Source: Odontesthes bonariensis (lineage: Eukaryota > Chordata > Actinopteri > Atheriniformes > Atherinopsidae). Taken from it: a DNA stretch of 64,000 bases. The translations under genes were made by a program, and so were the position numbers. The stretch covers positions 36,668,941-36,732,940 of the forward strand of contig NC_134519.1 in the NCBI RefSeq assembly GCF_027942865.1, in the 5' to 3' direction. Every line of letters begins with the position of its first letter. The stretch's first letter is position 1. Shown here piece by piece: positions 23,342-35,270 of the stretch. The notes beneath the pieces were generated by a model. It was not told the origin of the DNA and searched no databases. It saw only the letters and a list, made by a program, of their open reading frames with translations.

Positions 23342-26300
23342 CTAGTAAGGAGAAGAGAGCGCCACAAAGGGCAAAGACAGAAAGAAGGTCTGGTTTCTAT
23401 TAAATCAGTCACATTAGCTGCATCGAAGAAAACTCCTAACATGGAATACTTATTCAGTACCTGCAAGAGGACAGTGGGATTACAAAATAACAAGGTAGTC
23501 CCATCTAATGGAGAGTATCTCCTGTTCCAATGCGCATGTGTTAATGGGCAACTGCTAAGTCTGAGTCTATTCTCTGCACGCTCCAGAATTTCTCCTGTGT
23601 TCATGTGTGAAAGTCCCATCAGTTGGATGTGCTGACAGGCCCAGTGTGGGGAAGTTGCATGTGGACAATGTGGACGTTAGGCCTGCCAACAATGTATTCA
23701 TATAACAGCATCTACTTCAGTGATGCCTGTTGTATCAAATGTTTCAATGAATACTTATCATTCATTCCAACCGTAAAACTATTCTTCTCATGAAAAAGAA
23801 GAATTCTCCTTCTTCTTCTCTCACTCCTCTGCCTTGTATAATGCAAGCAGTTGCTATTATTTCTCTATTAATTGTGCTTACAGGGGAACAAATCAAAGAG
23901 GTTGTAAAAATGATTTCATAGCAATAAAACTTGTGGAGTTTTTCTTTTTTGTTTGTTTTTTGGCTCCCCCAAGACATATGGAGGACATGACAAATCGTAA
24001 GTACATGTAAGCCACAAAGCAGGTGGGCACTGTCCCTTTGCCCCTGGTGTTGGATGCTTCTTCAGCTAAGTGTTCAGCTCAGACAAAACAAATTATTGTT
24101 CGTGTGTTTCATCTGATCCCATGAACCCTGATGAGGGCCAGAGAATCAAGACCCCTTAAAAAAGGGGTTCTTGGGAATTGAGAATGAATTCTAATAGATT
24201 TTCCTCTGCTCTGTAGTGGGAACCATTTGGGTTTGAATCTTCCTGTTGTCTTACAGGACCCCATTGACATGACCAATCAGAGTTGAAGGTACCCTGCTGT
24301 CAATGTGCAGTGGAAATATCCTCAGTGTGTTTTCATGTCAAATTCCAGCAGGCTGTTTTTAAAAACATTCACAATCTTTTCCAAAACTTAAAGACAAATG
24401 TCTAAAGCTAACAGAACCTCTACTTAAACTGAAAGTAAATCTAAATAAAAAAAGAGAAATCATGGCTGCAAACATGTTGCTCTCCAACATAAATCTCATG
24501 TGGGTTGGTCTTTCTATGTAAGAAGATTATCCAATCAGAGGACAGGAGATATAAGATCATGTCCCTGCAAACACAGTTCCAAAGGGGTCCAATCGAGGGG
24601 CAACTATGAGCTCTCAGGGGTGCACCCTCATTAAAGTTTTTTGCTCTGGGCCACATTTGTGCCAACAGTGGAGAAAGAGTCTTTCACAAGCACTCTTTTC
24701 TGCTCACAAACACTGCTCAGTATCCTGCTCAGTTTCCTCTGGGATTAAATAAAAGTTACACTCATTTCCTGTTCTGCGTTTTTTTATTGAATTCACGTTG
24801 TGCATTTCAGAATCCTAAACTAAAAGCTTTGTTCTTTTGCAATATTTTGCTACGACATATCATGACATCACTGGCATGACCTGATGTCAGAGGAGTGAAA
24901 AACTGTTTCATCCTTACCAATAATATCCTGTCCAAACTATATAACATGTGTGCAGAAACAAACCATCCACAAGATAAGAAATTAATCTTTTAGTGCAGTC
25001 CCTTCTTTTTACTTTCTACTAGAGCCATGGTGCCATTATCTACCAGTGGTCAGTTTGGAGGGTGGAGGGTGGAGTGGTCAGTTTGGAGGGTGGAGTGGTC
25101 AGTTTGGAGGGTGGAGTGGTCAGTTTGGAGGGTGGAGGGTGGAGTGGTCAGTTTGGAGGGTGGAGTGGTCAGTTTGGAGGGTGGAGGGTGGAGTGGTCAG
25201 TTTGGAGGTTGGAGTGGTCAGTTTGGAGGGTGGAGTGGTCAGTTTGGAGGGTGGAGTGGTCAGTTTGGAGGGTGGAGGGTGGAGTGGTCAGTTTGGAGGG
25301 TGGAGTGGTCAGTTTGGAGGGTGGAGTGGTCAGTTTGGAGGGTGGAGTGGAAGAGGAGCCAGAGAGCAGCATTTAAAATCCAGACATGTGTTAACTAGTT
25401 TTTAGCAGAAGTGTGTGTTGTGCAATGATATCGAGACTGCCTTCAATATCATTTGATGAATTGAAAAGTATACAAAGCTCTGTTTGAAGTTTTTATAGCT
25501 TTGCTTTTTTCACCGCTCAAAGCAGTCTTATTACAGTGTAATTAAAAAGTAATTTTGACTTTTCCACCATTCTGGATCCGGCTGTTATTTCTGCACACGA
25601 TTCTTATCTGGAACACAAACTCAACAAGGGAAATTGCCCATTTAGATATGTGGTCCCACAGGGAGCTCCTCTGTCCTCATCAGACTCAACAGGTCCCCAG
25701 AAAGGGCCTTCATGGATAGGAACAGGAGTCATCCATACGCACAGACCTCCATTTGATGAGCCTGCTTCCATACAGATAGCTGCATTAAGATGGATAACAT
25801 GCTTCAGTTCTCTCTGGGATGGCGTAACCTCTGACTGAGCTGATGTAAGCAGGAGTGTGTGAGACACGAGCGAAGCGGCAGCGTGGCATAAACAGCATCT
25901 CCCACGGGAGCCAGCCAACCTCCAGCTACATGCTGAGCTGGGATTCGGCTCAGTTCACCAGGCTCATGCAGCATGTTTGTTGTCAGTCACAGCAAAGTCC
26001 ATGTTGCACACAGTGCTGGTTCTTCAGTGTAATTGGCTCTACAATGATAGGTAAGAGCTCTGAGAAAAAGTACATGTTGTAGTTGTACATGTCTTTTAGG
26101 CTTTTTAGGGGATGAACAGGAGTGCATTTAAACTAAACTGCAGGTTTTGAACCACACGAGGACATGGTGTACCAGTTTAATTACATTCATTATTAATTAA
26201 TTACAATATATGCAGATGATAGAGAGAAAGGCAGCCAGTGTGATGTCAGCAAAAGACAAGGTACTTGTGGTTCAGGCCCTTGCTGGCTCCAGTGGCTTCA

Positions 26301-29300
26301 GCCGGAGTTACAGTTGGCGCGTCTGTCACGGCGGTGGCAAGCCGTGACGTCAAAATGAGGTTTCAGGCATGGCGCTTGCCTTGGAAAGACGGCACAGCGC
26401 GTAGTCGTAGTCGTTTTGTAACTTGGCTGCGCCGAGAACGACGAACCGGATGGACCAATGTGAGACCGGCTCAGTGAGGAGGTGCATTTGTACAGACAGC
26501 TGTACGAAACTGCAGTGAATCGTGACGTCATCAACACCGCTCGCGCTAGCAGATGCGGCAACCATGCTAGAGCCTTTATATTCTGGCTCCTTCAACCATG
26601 AATAAACTCTAGATGTAAATACTGTAAGATACAGACGTGTGGAAACAACCAGCTCTTTCACTCAACATTGATTAAGTAGCTGTTTCTGTACATTTCTTAG
26701 ACTCATTCACTCTTACAGCTACATGCCTTTTATCTTCTCATTTAAAACTGAAGCACTGCAATGTCCACTGGAGAATTTAGCAATAGGCTCACCTGATTTA
26801 GAGGCTGTCCTGATGCACTTACTCCCACCTGTGTGGGTGGTCTTTTAAACAGGTCTGTATTTAGGACTACTCTCACACATATGAATTATACCTGCTGTGA
26901 AACACACATACCCAGATGGCCATCCCATGGCATTAGCTAATGGTTAATAGCTGTAGATTTTTCTGTAGTAGTTTTTCAGCTGAAGTTCAGCAATACATGC
27001 ATTTGTTACTTTATTTATAATACAGTGCAGAACAAACATTCCATCAACCAGCAGAACCTTAAACAAATATGACTGATGTTACCCAAAGACTGTATTCCTC
27101 TATGACATTTATAGACCTAGAGTTCACAAAAAGACTTATTGTACATTAAGTTTTAGCTTTAAGTAAAATAATCTACTTTGAAGTGTTTGATAGATTATTA
27201 CCATTAGTATCTAATGATGCAAATCTTTGACAGATTTCCTTACAGGGACAAGAAAGTAAACTGTATCGTATCTTGATTTATCCTACTTTTAGTAAGCTAC
27301 AGTAGAATGAATCTGCAAGACAAGTAAAGTAATTACGCTGAAACAAATCTCAAATTATATAGACATATATGATCATACCAAATGTCTGTCAAGTTGCAAA
27401 TGGTCCCAAAAGAAGTGAATTACCTGGAACAGCCCACTCGTCTCGCCTCTTGAATGAAAGTTGAAACAACTTCAAGAATGAAATAAGTAGATCCCCCCTA
27501 CTTAAACTCATGGGATTCTGTTTAATGTAAAAGCAGAGGCAAACACAGCAGGACCTCTGGGTTTTTCCACTCCAGCTCACCTCCAACCATCCCTGCTCTT
27601 ACATGTTGTTTCTTATTAATTAAGGATGTATGTGGGTGAAGGGTTTTTATGGGATGCAAGTTAACTACCTGTGCAGGGCTGACACTTATTAGTTCCTTAA
27701 GAACAATCCAAGTGACACTCTCCAACAGGGGTGGGGTTGTCAAAGAGCCCTCATAGGTCCAATAATCCAGAGAACCAGGAAGAAGAGTCTTAGCGTCAAA
27801 GTTAGCAAAGGTGGTCTGCTTTCCCTACAGGTGTCAGGGGAGAGGACATGGAAATAAGGGGGGAGGAAGGAAAGTGGAAAGGAAAACTATTCTTCAAAGA
27901 AACATTTGAACGAAGCAAAATATCTGTTTTATCTAATCTGTGACACTTTTTTGTACCTTTGTCTTGATGGCGTCCAAGGCATCCAGAACTTTCTGAAGCC
28001 GGGGGTTGGCAGCACCAATCTGAATGAAAACATACGTCATTTCTTTTTATTCTTCAAATGTAATCTGTCTCCTCCCCGAACAAACTTAAAGCTGCAGTCG
28101 GCAAGTTTTCAAAATTGCGAGTCTAAAGTCGGAAAATTCGAACTGATACAACTTTCAGGTCCCTCCCCCAACCTCTAACAAGCTCCGAATCGCCCCCCAA
28201 ACCCCTCCCCCTCTGTGGACGAGGTTGTGCACGTGAGTTCACACCAGTGTGAGCGCACACAAGCTGGGGCAGACTCACGCTCAGCAGCGTGTGCACAAGC
28301 TGTGATTGACAGGTAGGATTCCTCCACCCTAACTTGATTGGTTAAAAACAGCCGGGAGCGCTCGGTTTTTGCAAGCATGATTACAGGCTTCAGAGGGAGC
28401 TACAGATTTCGTTATTTTTCCTAAACAGCCTATCTAATATTCTACTTCCAGAATCCCATGACAGTTCAAGCTAATATGACTAAAAAAAAGTTGCCGACTG
28501 CCGCTTTAAAGGCATGAACATGTGGAGCCCCTTCCATCCCTCTGCTGTGCAGAAGCAGACTGATCACTGATCACTCACCTTGAGAAAGACCCCCACCACG
28601 GCGAGGCCGTCGGGCTTGTCAGCAGCCTCTCCAAAGCTGGGATATTTGGTGTTCCAATGCACCAGGTGAAGCTGGAGCAAAGGGGACGGAGGACGCTGTC
28701 ATCATATTGCCCAGTGATATAAACACTCCCACCTTATCCAGGTGACTCTGAGCACAACATCATTCACTGATCTATCTACTGTATGTGTTTTCAGGCAGTG
28801 TGTAAAGGTTCTAGAATTCACAAATTCTCAAGAATATGACAGAATTATTGAATGAAGAATATTTGATCAAATTGAACCTATTTGTCATCTCCTCCACCTT
28901 TGTACCTACACCACTTTACTCAACATGAATCATTAAGCTGTTCTAAGCATCTTCTGCACTGCATTCAGTTCAGCTCCAGTTACTTCAGTACCTCACAAGG
29001 GAACTTGATGCCATTGACGGTGTGCTCAGAGCCTCTGTCTTCACTGCCTCCCCAGTGGAAATGGAACTGCTTCAGACGGTAGGTTCCAGAAATGGGGCCT
29101 CCGCTCAGGGCTGGTTTGGACAACACAACAGAATCACTGCAGACTCAGTCAGTGACCATGTTTGGGACTCACGTGTGTGTTACTATCGAAGCTTAATGAC
29201 TTCTACTAATCAGCGAATAATCCTTTAAATTCATCTTTCACTTGAACAGCGGCGGCTCCTTCATAGGGGCGATTTGTGCGACGCACTACCAAACACAGAG

Positions 29301-32093
29301 TTTTTTTTTAATCTAGTTGCTAAGGCGGGACTGATCTACTGTAGGCAAACTGGTTGTATATATCATTGTCCAATCAGATTAAGGTCGCGCCTGGTGTTGC
29401 CACGCCCATTTGGGGCGATTTCTGTCAGGGTCGAATTTGCATCAGGAAGCTCCAATTGACATGAATGGTACGTCAGTTTTTTTCAAAAATCATGATCCCA
29501 ATACATTTTCTATGAGGGTTTATGTGCTCGCACAAACGACGTGCTTTCGTCATATGTCTGTTGCGCGGGACCATGAACATTCTACGAAGAAGATGGCGAG
29601 TGTCGAGTGCAACAATACGGTAGTGTTTCTGACAGAAGTACCCTTTAGTCGTCGTACTAATGCGGAGAAGGAAGTTTGGAAGAATTTTGCAGGATTTTCG
29701 GGCTCGCCTTGCGAGGCAAAGATGAAACCCAGGGCTCCACCAACCCTGCTATTTTTCGAGGTAGTATTTGATGTAGCTAAATAACTTAACCTTTTGTGCT
29801 CAGTCATTGACTTGTAATGATTTAAATCTTTTATATAATGTTGACAATAATAGCAGAATGTATAATGACACATTCATTGTTAATGGTGCAGTATTATATT
29901 TAAAAAAGAGAGAAATCTCACATAAGTAAGCTTCACTTAACCATGTTTGACAACTGGTTATACTTTTATCCAAAACTTCAATAAACACTTGACTTGGATT
30001 TATATGTTGTCATTTTAATTACATTCTTTAGAATGAAAATTGAATGAATCTTATAATTAAGAGCTTATGTGTTTACTTATTTCATAGAATCCTGGAACAA
30101 TATGAGGAAAATAAATAAATAATGGTTAAGGTGTAATATTAACTGATTGGCAAATTATGCAAAAAATAACTAAAAATTATTAAAAATTATTACAATAAAT
30201 TATGCTACCTAGACAAATATACCTCAGTCCTATGGACTTTTATGGTACTTATGGACATAACGGGGGGTCACTGGTTATTTGGCAGACTAAATAACCCCTC
30301 GACTCTGCGTTGTGTTTATTTGAGGAAGACAAGGAGTTTCTGGACGATCAGACATTTTATTTCCTGCGTGGGAGCATAACAGGTTTGCATGAGTGCAATC
30401 GGTTCAGCTTCGCACAGCACACTGATGCAGCTTTCACAGAGTGGAAATTGCACTACCTAAAAAAAATGTCAGGAGCCGCCACTGCACTTGAATAGAATTT
30501 ACCTTTCTGTTGCACCTCTCTTTGTTCATTCACATGATGTTCATTCATGGGAGCATCAATGGACATTAACATTTTAGCATCTCATATTTTATTTTTGACA
30601 TTAATCGTATGATGCATATTTGTTTATTTTCAGTTTCCTTGAAAAAAAAAGAACAATTCTGCTCAGAACTTTGACTGTGACTCATGTATTTCATAATTCT
30701 TTGTTTTTGTGTGGTGCTGGATTAGAGCAGAGCAGACTGTTGCAGGGTGAGGTGCTGCACATGTCTGTTAAGCTCCAGATAAGAAAACTGGGATGATAAG
30801 GATAACTGAGCCCTGCTATCAGCATATCTGGGTTTGGACATACGGCATGGGTGGAGGCTGTCATATAGACAAACTTCAAAACAGTCATTCTAATAAAAGT
30901 GAGAACTCTGTGTGTGGCTTGAATCTGTTTCCATTGAGCATTACAAATGAAAAAATAGGATGATATGTCATAAATGATGTCATAAGAAAAATAAGATATG
31001 ATATTATATTACATTTATCATAAAGCTGTAGCAAAAGCATGCCCATGTGTTTGCATACCTCAACAAGAAACCAGAACAAAAAGTAAGATTACTGATGTGT
31101 AAAAATGATCATTATCATTAATATTTATTGATCTACTTTTTTATCCATCTATCATGGTTCTATATTCTTAAACTTGGAGCTGAATCGTGCTTACTAGAGC
31201 TGTCTGTGTCATCCACGAAGTCCACCTGGAAGGAGTGTCCGTTGTTGAGAATGCCCTTTGCATTTGATGGGTCATACTTGATTTTTAGAGACTTCAGAGA
31301 GGGGTCATATTGGGCCTCCTTGGGGACAATGTTGATAGGAGACTGTCTGGGCCCATTAGCAATAGGAAAGTTTTCTGACCACTTGTCAGGTCCTATAAAT
31401 TTAAATGGAAGAAAATATTCAGAGCCATTTACAATGCAACAGCTGGAAAAAACAATCTATTCTGTAGAAAAAAATATATAGAATCTGTTCAGCAACAGTG
31501 TGGTGTTCAAGTTCTTTTCTCAATAGAAATAGCTTCAGTCCTTTAGTTTAGGGTAAAGATGTTGACTAAAAGGAAGTTGCAGACTTCTTAAAGATTGACT
31601 AAATAAAAGTTATTTTTACATTTTTTGACATTCCAGTTTTACTACCACTCATTTTCTTCTTTTAAACAGTATTTAAAACATGGAGGGTGCAGAGTCAAAT
31701 GGAAGTACTCAGGTTAAGTATTTCGAAACTTAAAAAGGTCCCGATAATTAATGTGTTAAATGAACTAAATCTAAATGTTATTGTAGTTCAAATGTTATTG
31801 TCCTTGTATTTGGACCCCGTCCATCCATAAAGATTGCTGCATTTAGAAATTCTTCCTGCCTGGAAGTGACAGAAACATCCTAAAGCAGGACTTTATTTGA
31901 TATAAAACCTTTGGTGATGTTGAAGTTGGGAAAGTACCGTTTAACTGAAACTTTCTTAAAGTGGGACTGTCGGATTAAGCATCCGTTCTCTGAAGTAATG
32001 CAGCTGATTAAAGGTGATGCACCTGTTCCACATGCAGTGCACAGAAGCCGGATCCTTACCGTCGGATGCTCCGTATCCCCATGCGTGAGACAT
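23222..32093 (-). CDS. ca2-like: Cytosolic alpha-carbonic anhydrase, 7 exons, 260 aa
   Basis: This gene encodes a zinc enzyme that interconverts CO2 and bicarbonate in the cytosol. Exons (minus strand) are 32060-32093, 31195-31392, 28992-29110, 28579-28671, 27957-28019, 27669-27824 and 23222-23341. Every intron is GT-AG, phases agree, and the joined frame is 260 codons plus TGA, the usual length for cytosolic alpha-CAs. Residue numbers match human CA2: His64 proton shuttle in NNGHSF, zinc ligands His94 and His96 in QFHFHWG, Glu106-His107, Glu117, and zinc ligand His119 in LHLVHWN. The Thr199-equivalent lies in [10 protein letters not shown]. There is no signal peptide or membrane segment, so it is cytosolic. 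The coding sequence shows no lesion. Teleosts have several such paralogues (ca2, red-cell cahz); sequence alone does not fix which one this is, so the symbol is at subfamily level. Confidence 0.96.
23342..27668 (-). other. Carbonic anhydrase intron 6
   Basis: 4.3-kb intron with GTAGTT donor and TTACTAG acceptor. It contains the minisatellite, and a CpG-rich patch at about 26300-26560 with TGACGTCA-like sites (GTGACGTCA at 26345 and 26523) that may be a buried repeat or a regulatory element. No gene is seen inside it. Confidence 0.6.
25051..25350. repeat. 21/28-bp minisatellite in carbonic anhydrase intron 6
   Basis: There are thirteen tandem units of CAGTTTGGAGGGTGGAGTGGT (21 bp with its last bases). 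Four units are lengthened to 28 bp by an extra GGGTGGA. The order is 28-21-21-28-21-28-21-21-21-28-21-21-partial. One unit has GGTTGGA instead of GGGTGGA. The array is otherwise nearly perfect. Stop-free frames across it are a result of the repeat composition, not genes. Confidence 0.97.
27669..27824 (-). CDS. ca2-like: Carbonic anhydrase exon 6
   Basis: Acceptor CTGTAG, donor GTAGTT. It encodes 52 codons from [10 protein letters not shown] to ISVSPAQ and includes the Thr199/Thr200 substrate-pocket motif in [13 protein letters not shown]. Intron 6 is 4327 bp and holds the 21/28-bp minisatellite. Confidence 0.95.
27957..28019 (-). CDS. ca2-like: Carbonic anhydrase exon 5
   Basis: Acceptor ATTCAG, donor GTACAA. 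It encodes 21 codons, beginning [16 protein letters not shown], typical of the small fifth exon of cytosolic CAs. Intron 5 is only 132 bp. Confidence 0.94.
28090..28505. mobile_element. TTAA-flanked MITE in carbonic anhydrase intron 4
   Basis: This 416-bp element starts AGCTGCAGTCGGCAA and ends TTGCCGACTGCCGCT. Its inverted ends differ at a few positions, and it is flanked by TTAA (28086-28089 and 28506-28509). TTAA duplication with AG...CT ends fits Kolobok; piggyBac is the alternative. No transposase frame is seen. It lies 85 bases 3' of the exon 4 donor and does not touch splice sites. Confidence 0.8.
28579..28671 (-). CDS. ca2-like: Carbonic anhydrase exon 4
   Basis: Acceptor CTCCAG, donor GTGAGT. 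It encodes 31 codons beginning [10 protein letters not shown], which supplies zinc ligand His119, and ending [10 protein letters not shown]. Intron 4 (559 bp) holds a TTAA-flanked MITE. Confidence 0.95.
28992..29110 (-). CDS. ca2-like: Carbonic anhydrase exon 3
   Basis: Acceptor AACCAG, donor GTACTG. It completes Thr78 and encodes up to Glu117. It carries zinc ligands His94 and His96 in QFHFHWG and the Glu106-His107 pair in GSEHTV. It ends on a complete codon. Confidence 0.95.
29247..30484. mobile_element. Non-autonomous hAT element in carbonic anhydrase intron 2
   Basis: This 1238-bp element has 14-bp terminal repeats CAG(C/T)GGCGGCTCCT and a perfect 8-bp target duplication CACTTGAA (29239-29246 and 30485-30492), the hallmark of hAT elements. 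Small open frames inside (for example 29410-29784 and 30310-30495) do not show a recognisable transposase. Confidence 0.88.
31195..31392 (-). CDS. ca2-like: Carbonic anhydrase exon 2
   Basis: Acceptor TTATAG, donor GTAAGC. It encodes residues 12-77 and the first base of codon 78, including the CA signature [12 protein letters not shown] and the proton-shuttle His64 in [10 protein letters not shown]. Intron 2 (2084 bp) holds a complete hAT element at 29247-30484. Confidence 0.95.
32060..32093 (-). CDS. ca2-like: Carbonic anhydrase exon 1
   Basis: This exon starts at ATG and carries 11 codons ([11 protein letters not shown]) plus the first base of Gly12, then donor GTAAGG. The N-terminus matches the conserved MSHAWGY start of fish cytosolic CAs, which fixes the start codon. 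Intron 1 is 667 bp. Confidence 0.95.
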
Positions 32094-32184
32094 AGCTGCT
32101 CCTACTGACCGCTGCACTGCTGAAGAACTCCGTGATTAACCCGAGGCACAGCGCTCATCTGCCGAGGACGCAATGCACAGCCGC

Positions 32185-32208
32185 TTTATACGCCCCCCAA
32201 GCCCCGCC
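32185..32208 (-). promoter_or_regulatory. TATA box and GC box of the carbonic anhydrase gene
   Basis: On the minus strand, GCGTATAAAGCG puts a TATAAA at 32185-32190, about 92 bases before the ATG. A consensus GC box GGCGGGGC lies just upstream at 32201-32208. The order GC box, TATA, short 5' UTR, ATG is that of a regulated TATA promoter. A start site near 32155-32160 is inferred from the usual TATA spacing. Confidence 0.65.
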
Positions 32209-32280
32209 GGTGGGCTTGGCTTATCGCTCGGTTGGAAGCAGGCAGTCAGAAGAGCGGGGCAGCCATCCAGCGATGATGGC

Positions 32281-32343
32281 ATCCCTCTCTCCTCTCTCCT
32301 CTCTCCTTTCTCCTCTCTCCTTTCTCCTCTCTCCTCTCTCCTC
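32281..32343. repeat. Polypyrimidine (CTCTCTCCT) tract upstream of carbonic anhydrase
   Basis: Sixty-odd bases of nearly pure C/T on the plus strand, built from CTCTCTCCT and CTTTCTCCT units. It lies about 100-150 bases upstream of the TATA box. Such mirror-like purine/pyrimidine tracts can form triplex DNA; no function is shown here. Confidence 0.85.
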
Positions 32344-32602
32344 GCTGTATTATTCAGCAGAGGCAGATCTGGATCCCTCCTCCTCCAGCTGGGATGGATC
32401 CCACCATGAAAGCCATCTATCGCGTTGCCTCTGTAGCACCTCGCCGCGCGCTCAGCTGCTGCAGCGGATCAGCTGGATGCTGCTTCCCCAGCTGAGGATT
32501 GTATGGCAATATCCTGGAGCCCGCTTTGTGTTTTCATCTCCTGCCAGCCTTCACTCAGCTGGGTCTGCATGCTGGGATGAGAATGCTGAGGCGTTCTGCA
32601 CG

Positions 32603-32977
32603 CCCCCCCCCCCCCCCCCCCCCTCTGTCCTGAATGTGTCGCTGATCATTGTCCATGCTCTTCCGAGACAATAACAATGTACACCCCCCCCCCCCCCACA
32701 CCACCACCACCACCACCACAACACACACACACGCACACATACACACGCACGCACACACACGCACAAACACACGCACACACACACACGCACACACACACAC
32801 ACGCACACACACACAGACACGCAGACACACACGCACACACACACACACACAGACACGCACACACGCACACACACACACACGCACACACACGCACACACAC
32901 GCAGACACACACACACACACAGACACGCACACACGCACACACACGCACACACACACGCACACACGCACACACACACT
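32603..32977. repeat. Poly-C runs and compound (CA)n microsatellite
   Basis: A run of 21 C at 32603-32623, a run of 14 C at 32684-32697, a short (CCA)n stretch, then about 260 bases of (CA)n interrupted by CG and GA variants. The long frames across it on both strands (Thr-His or Cys-Val repeats) are artefacts. Confidence 0.97.
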
Positions 32978-33536
32978 GGGACCAAAAACCTCGGCTTGAG
33001 ACAGAAGGATGATTGACATCCTTTTTGTTATTCAGTCACATGTCCAAAACTTTCGGACTTCTATCGTGCAGTCAGTTGTCCTTGTCATAGTGTCAGTGGA
33101 ACCTATCTTGCCCTTAATATTCTCATCTGTGGGTAAGTGTAGAGAAAAGCACTGTGCAACTTAAAAAGATGGCAGCTTTTGTGTTTTTTGCTGTGAAACA
33201 TTTTTATTTTTATTTTATTTAACATTATTATTCTGACAGATGTATCAGGTAATGTGTGGAACAGTGAGGTGAACAACAGAAGACGGGACCCTGGATCAGC
33301 AAGGCAAAAGTAGTTCAAAAGAGTTTTCCTGCTGGGTAACTGTACAACTAAACCAAAAAACCACATGGTAATAAAAGAGAGAGTGTCCTCTGATAAACTT
33401 GCATAACAGTTAGTAAGACGGTCAGATGGAAAACAGATGCTTAAACAAGCATGGATGAAAACACGAGTCCAACCATACAGGTGATGAGAAAAGGTTGTGG
33501 GAGAAAGAAAGCCACACTCTAACAAATTGTCTTGTA

Positions 33537-33780
33537 TATTTACAATAAATTACTGGCAGCAGGGTTGCCAGCATTTTACTGTTATTTTAAGGTACTCTTA
33601 CTGTTTTTATTTACAGCATGTTACTGTTTAAACAGAATTTGGTGATTACAGCATATTACTGTATTTTCTTGCAGTTACAGTAGGTTACTGGCATCTGGGT
33701 TGCCAGTAATTTACCATTTATTTACAGCATACTTACTGTAACCTTTATTGACAGTTTATTACTGTTGTAATGCAATATAC
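33537..33780. repeat. TTACTG-rich interspersed repeat
   Basis: About 240 bases in which TTACTG, TTACAG and their complements recur many times, with the inverted pair CTGGCAGCAGGGTTGCCAG and CTGGCATCTGGGTTGCCAG. It looks like a degenerate palindromic interspersed repeat common in fish; clear ends are not visible. Confidence 0.5.
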
Positions 33781-35270
33781 TAAAATTAGGTATTGCACAA
33801 TCCCAAATTTTTTTTTCATACAGTTTAAATTGTTGTTATTCACATCAACAGTGCCATTTAGCCATGAGCTTTATAGATAACTTCCATGCAGCAACATAGT
33901 CTAAAAGAATAAACTTAAAAATGCAAGATCGATGTGTGAACATTTATTCAACAAAGGATCACCAACAGAAAGATTTATGGATACAAACAAATCATATTGA
34001 CCTTTTATAAAAAAGGAAAGCCATGCTAAAAAGAAGTGGCCATTTATTTCCTTCAAAATATTGTCCATATTTGTCAATTCCATTTTGAAATTTAAGATGC
34101 ACAGACAAGATTACTGTTATCACTCAATGAAACTAAAAAAGAAAATGAAAAAATGAAAATGCTCTTTCTTTGCAGAACTTATTGCACAAAAACATCACAT
34201 TCTGTCAAATAAAACATGTGAAATTTTCTTTTTACTTTTGAATTTAAAGGTAGTCATACATTAAGTACAGACTGCATACAGCAGACAAATGATTATATAA
34301 CAAACCCCTTTACTCAACTTAAATCAACCTTTCAAACAGGCTTTTTTTATATTCACCAAATAAGTCAGCATAAAACATCAAATGAAGGCTCTGAATCTTC
34401 TATAACAGAAATAATGGTATGCTACAATTCTGCTGACCTTAAATTTGCCAACACAATTTAAAATACAAAAGAGATCACACCCTATAGAAGGAAACAAGTC
34501 GCACAAGTCGCTTTCTTAATTAAATTTATAGTCCCTTAAAAGGATTTTCAGAATGTAGCAGTCACAGTGCCGTGTGGATTAAGAGTTCTTCAACCTCTGA
34601 CGATATCAACATTCCTATCGGGGGATGTTTACGTATGTGGATAAAAACCAGATCTTCAATTCTTTTCCACCAAGGAAAGAGAGACAGAAACTGCCTAATT
34701 TACAACAACCTTCGGCCCTTTGAAAGCTTTTTTGGGAGTCGAACTAGCAACAGACACTTGCCATAAATTGAAACAAGCTCAAATTAACAAAGAACCCTTC
34801 TTTTGGAAAAGTGGGGGGCTTACCGATTTTATCTGGACCATAAATCGAAGTTGACACTTTAACCCCATTCTCCAGATAAGGAACCAAATGGCTACACACG
34901 AACTGAGAAGACTTCATAAGACTCACTTTTAGTCGAATCTTAAAACTATATTAAATGTGTTTGATAACCGTATACAATTTCTTTCAGGTTTCCAGCTTGA
35001 TCACAAGACGCATATAGAGACAATTTGTACGATTCTGGCTTGAATATTGACGAAGAAATAAACTTGTTGGGAAATGCCCAACTCGCCGATGGAACAACAT
35101 TGCCCCCTAGTGGTCTGTAGTGTTGAATAGTTGAACACACAGACCCAGTAAATCGGACAGTTATATGCAACAATTTAACTTTTAACGATGTCCCTTCGGT
35201 ATCTATTTGGTATTTGTTTGGTATCCCCATTGTTAACAGAAAATTAACATTGTGTGGTTCACTATTCATA
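33781..35270. other. No gene seen
   Basis: AT-rich; a G-rich GGAAAAGTGGGGGGC at about 34806 looks like a polypurine tract and might go with the possible LTR that follows, but no TG-start LTR adjoins it. Confidence 0.35.

Noticed and set aside
23204..23635. 143-codon plus-strand frame and 147-codon minus-strand frame
   Set aside because: Both overlap carbonic anhydrase exon 7; the real coding frame is a third one with a proper acceptor and the conserved CA C-terminus.
25027..25405. Three overlapping plus-strand frames and one minus-strand frame of about 67-123 codons
   Set aside because: A 21-bp unit free of stops keeps several frames open at once; this is the minisatellite, not a repeat protein.
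32551..33019. Long frames on both strands encoding Cys-Val or Thr-His repeats
   Set aside because: They are translations of the (CA)n microsatellite, which has no stops in several frames.
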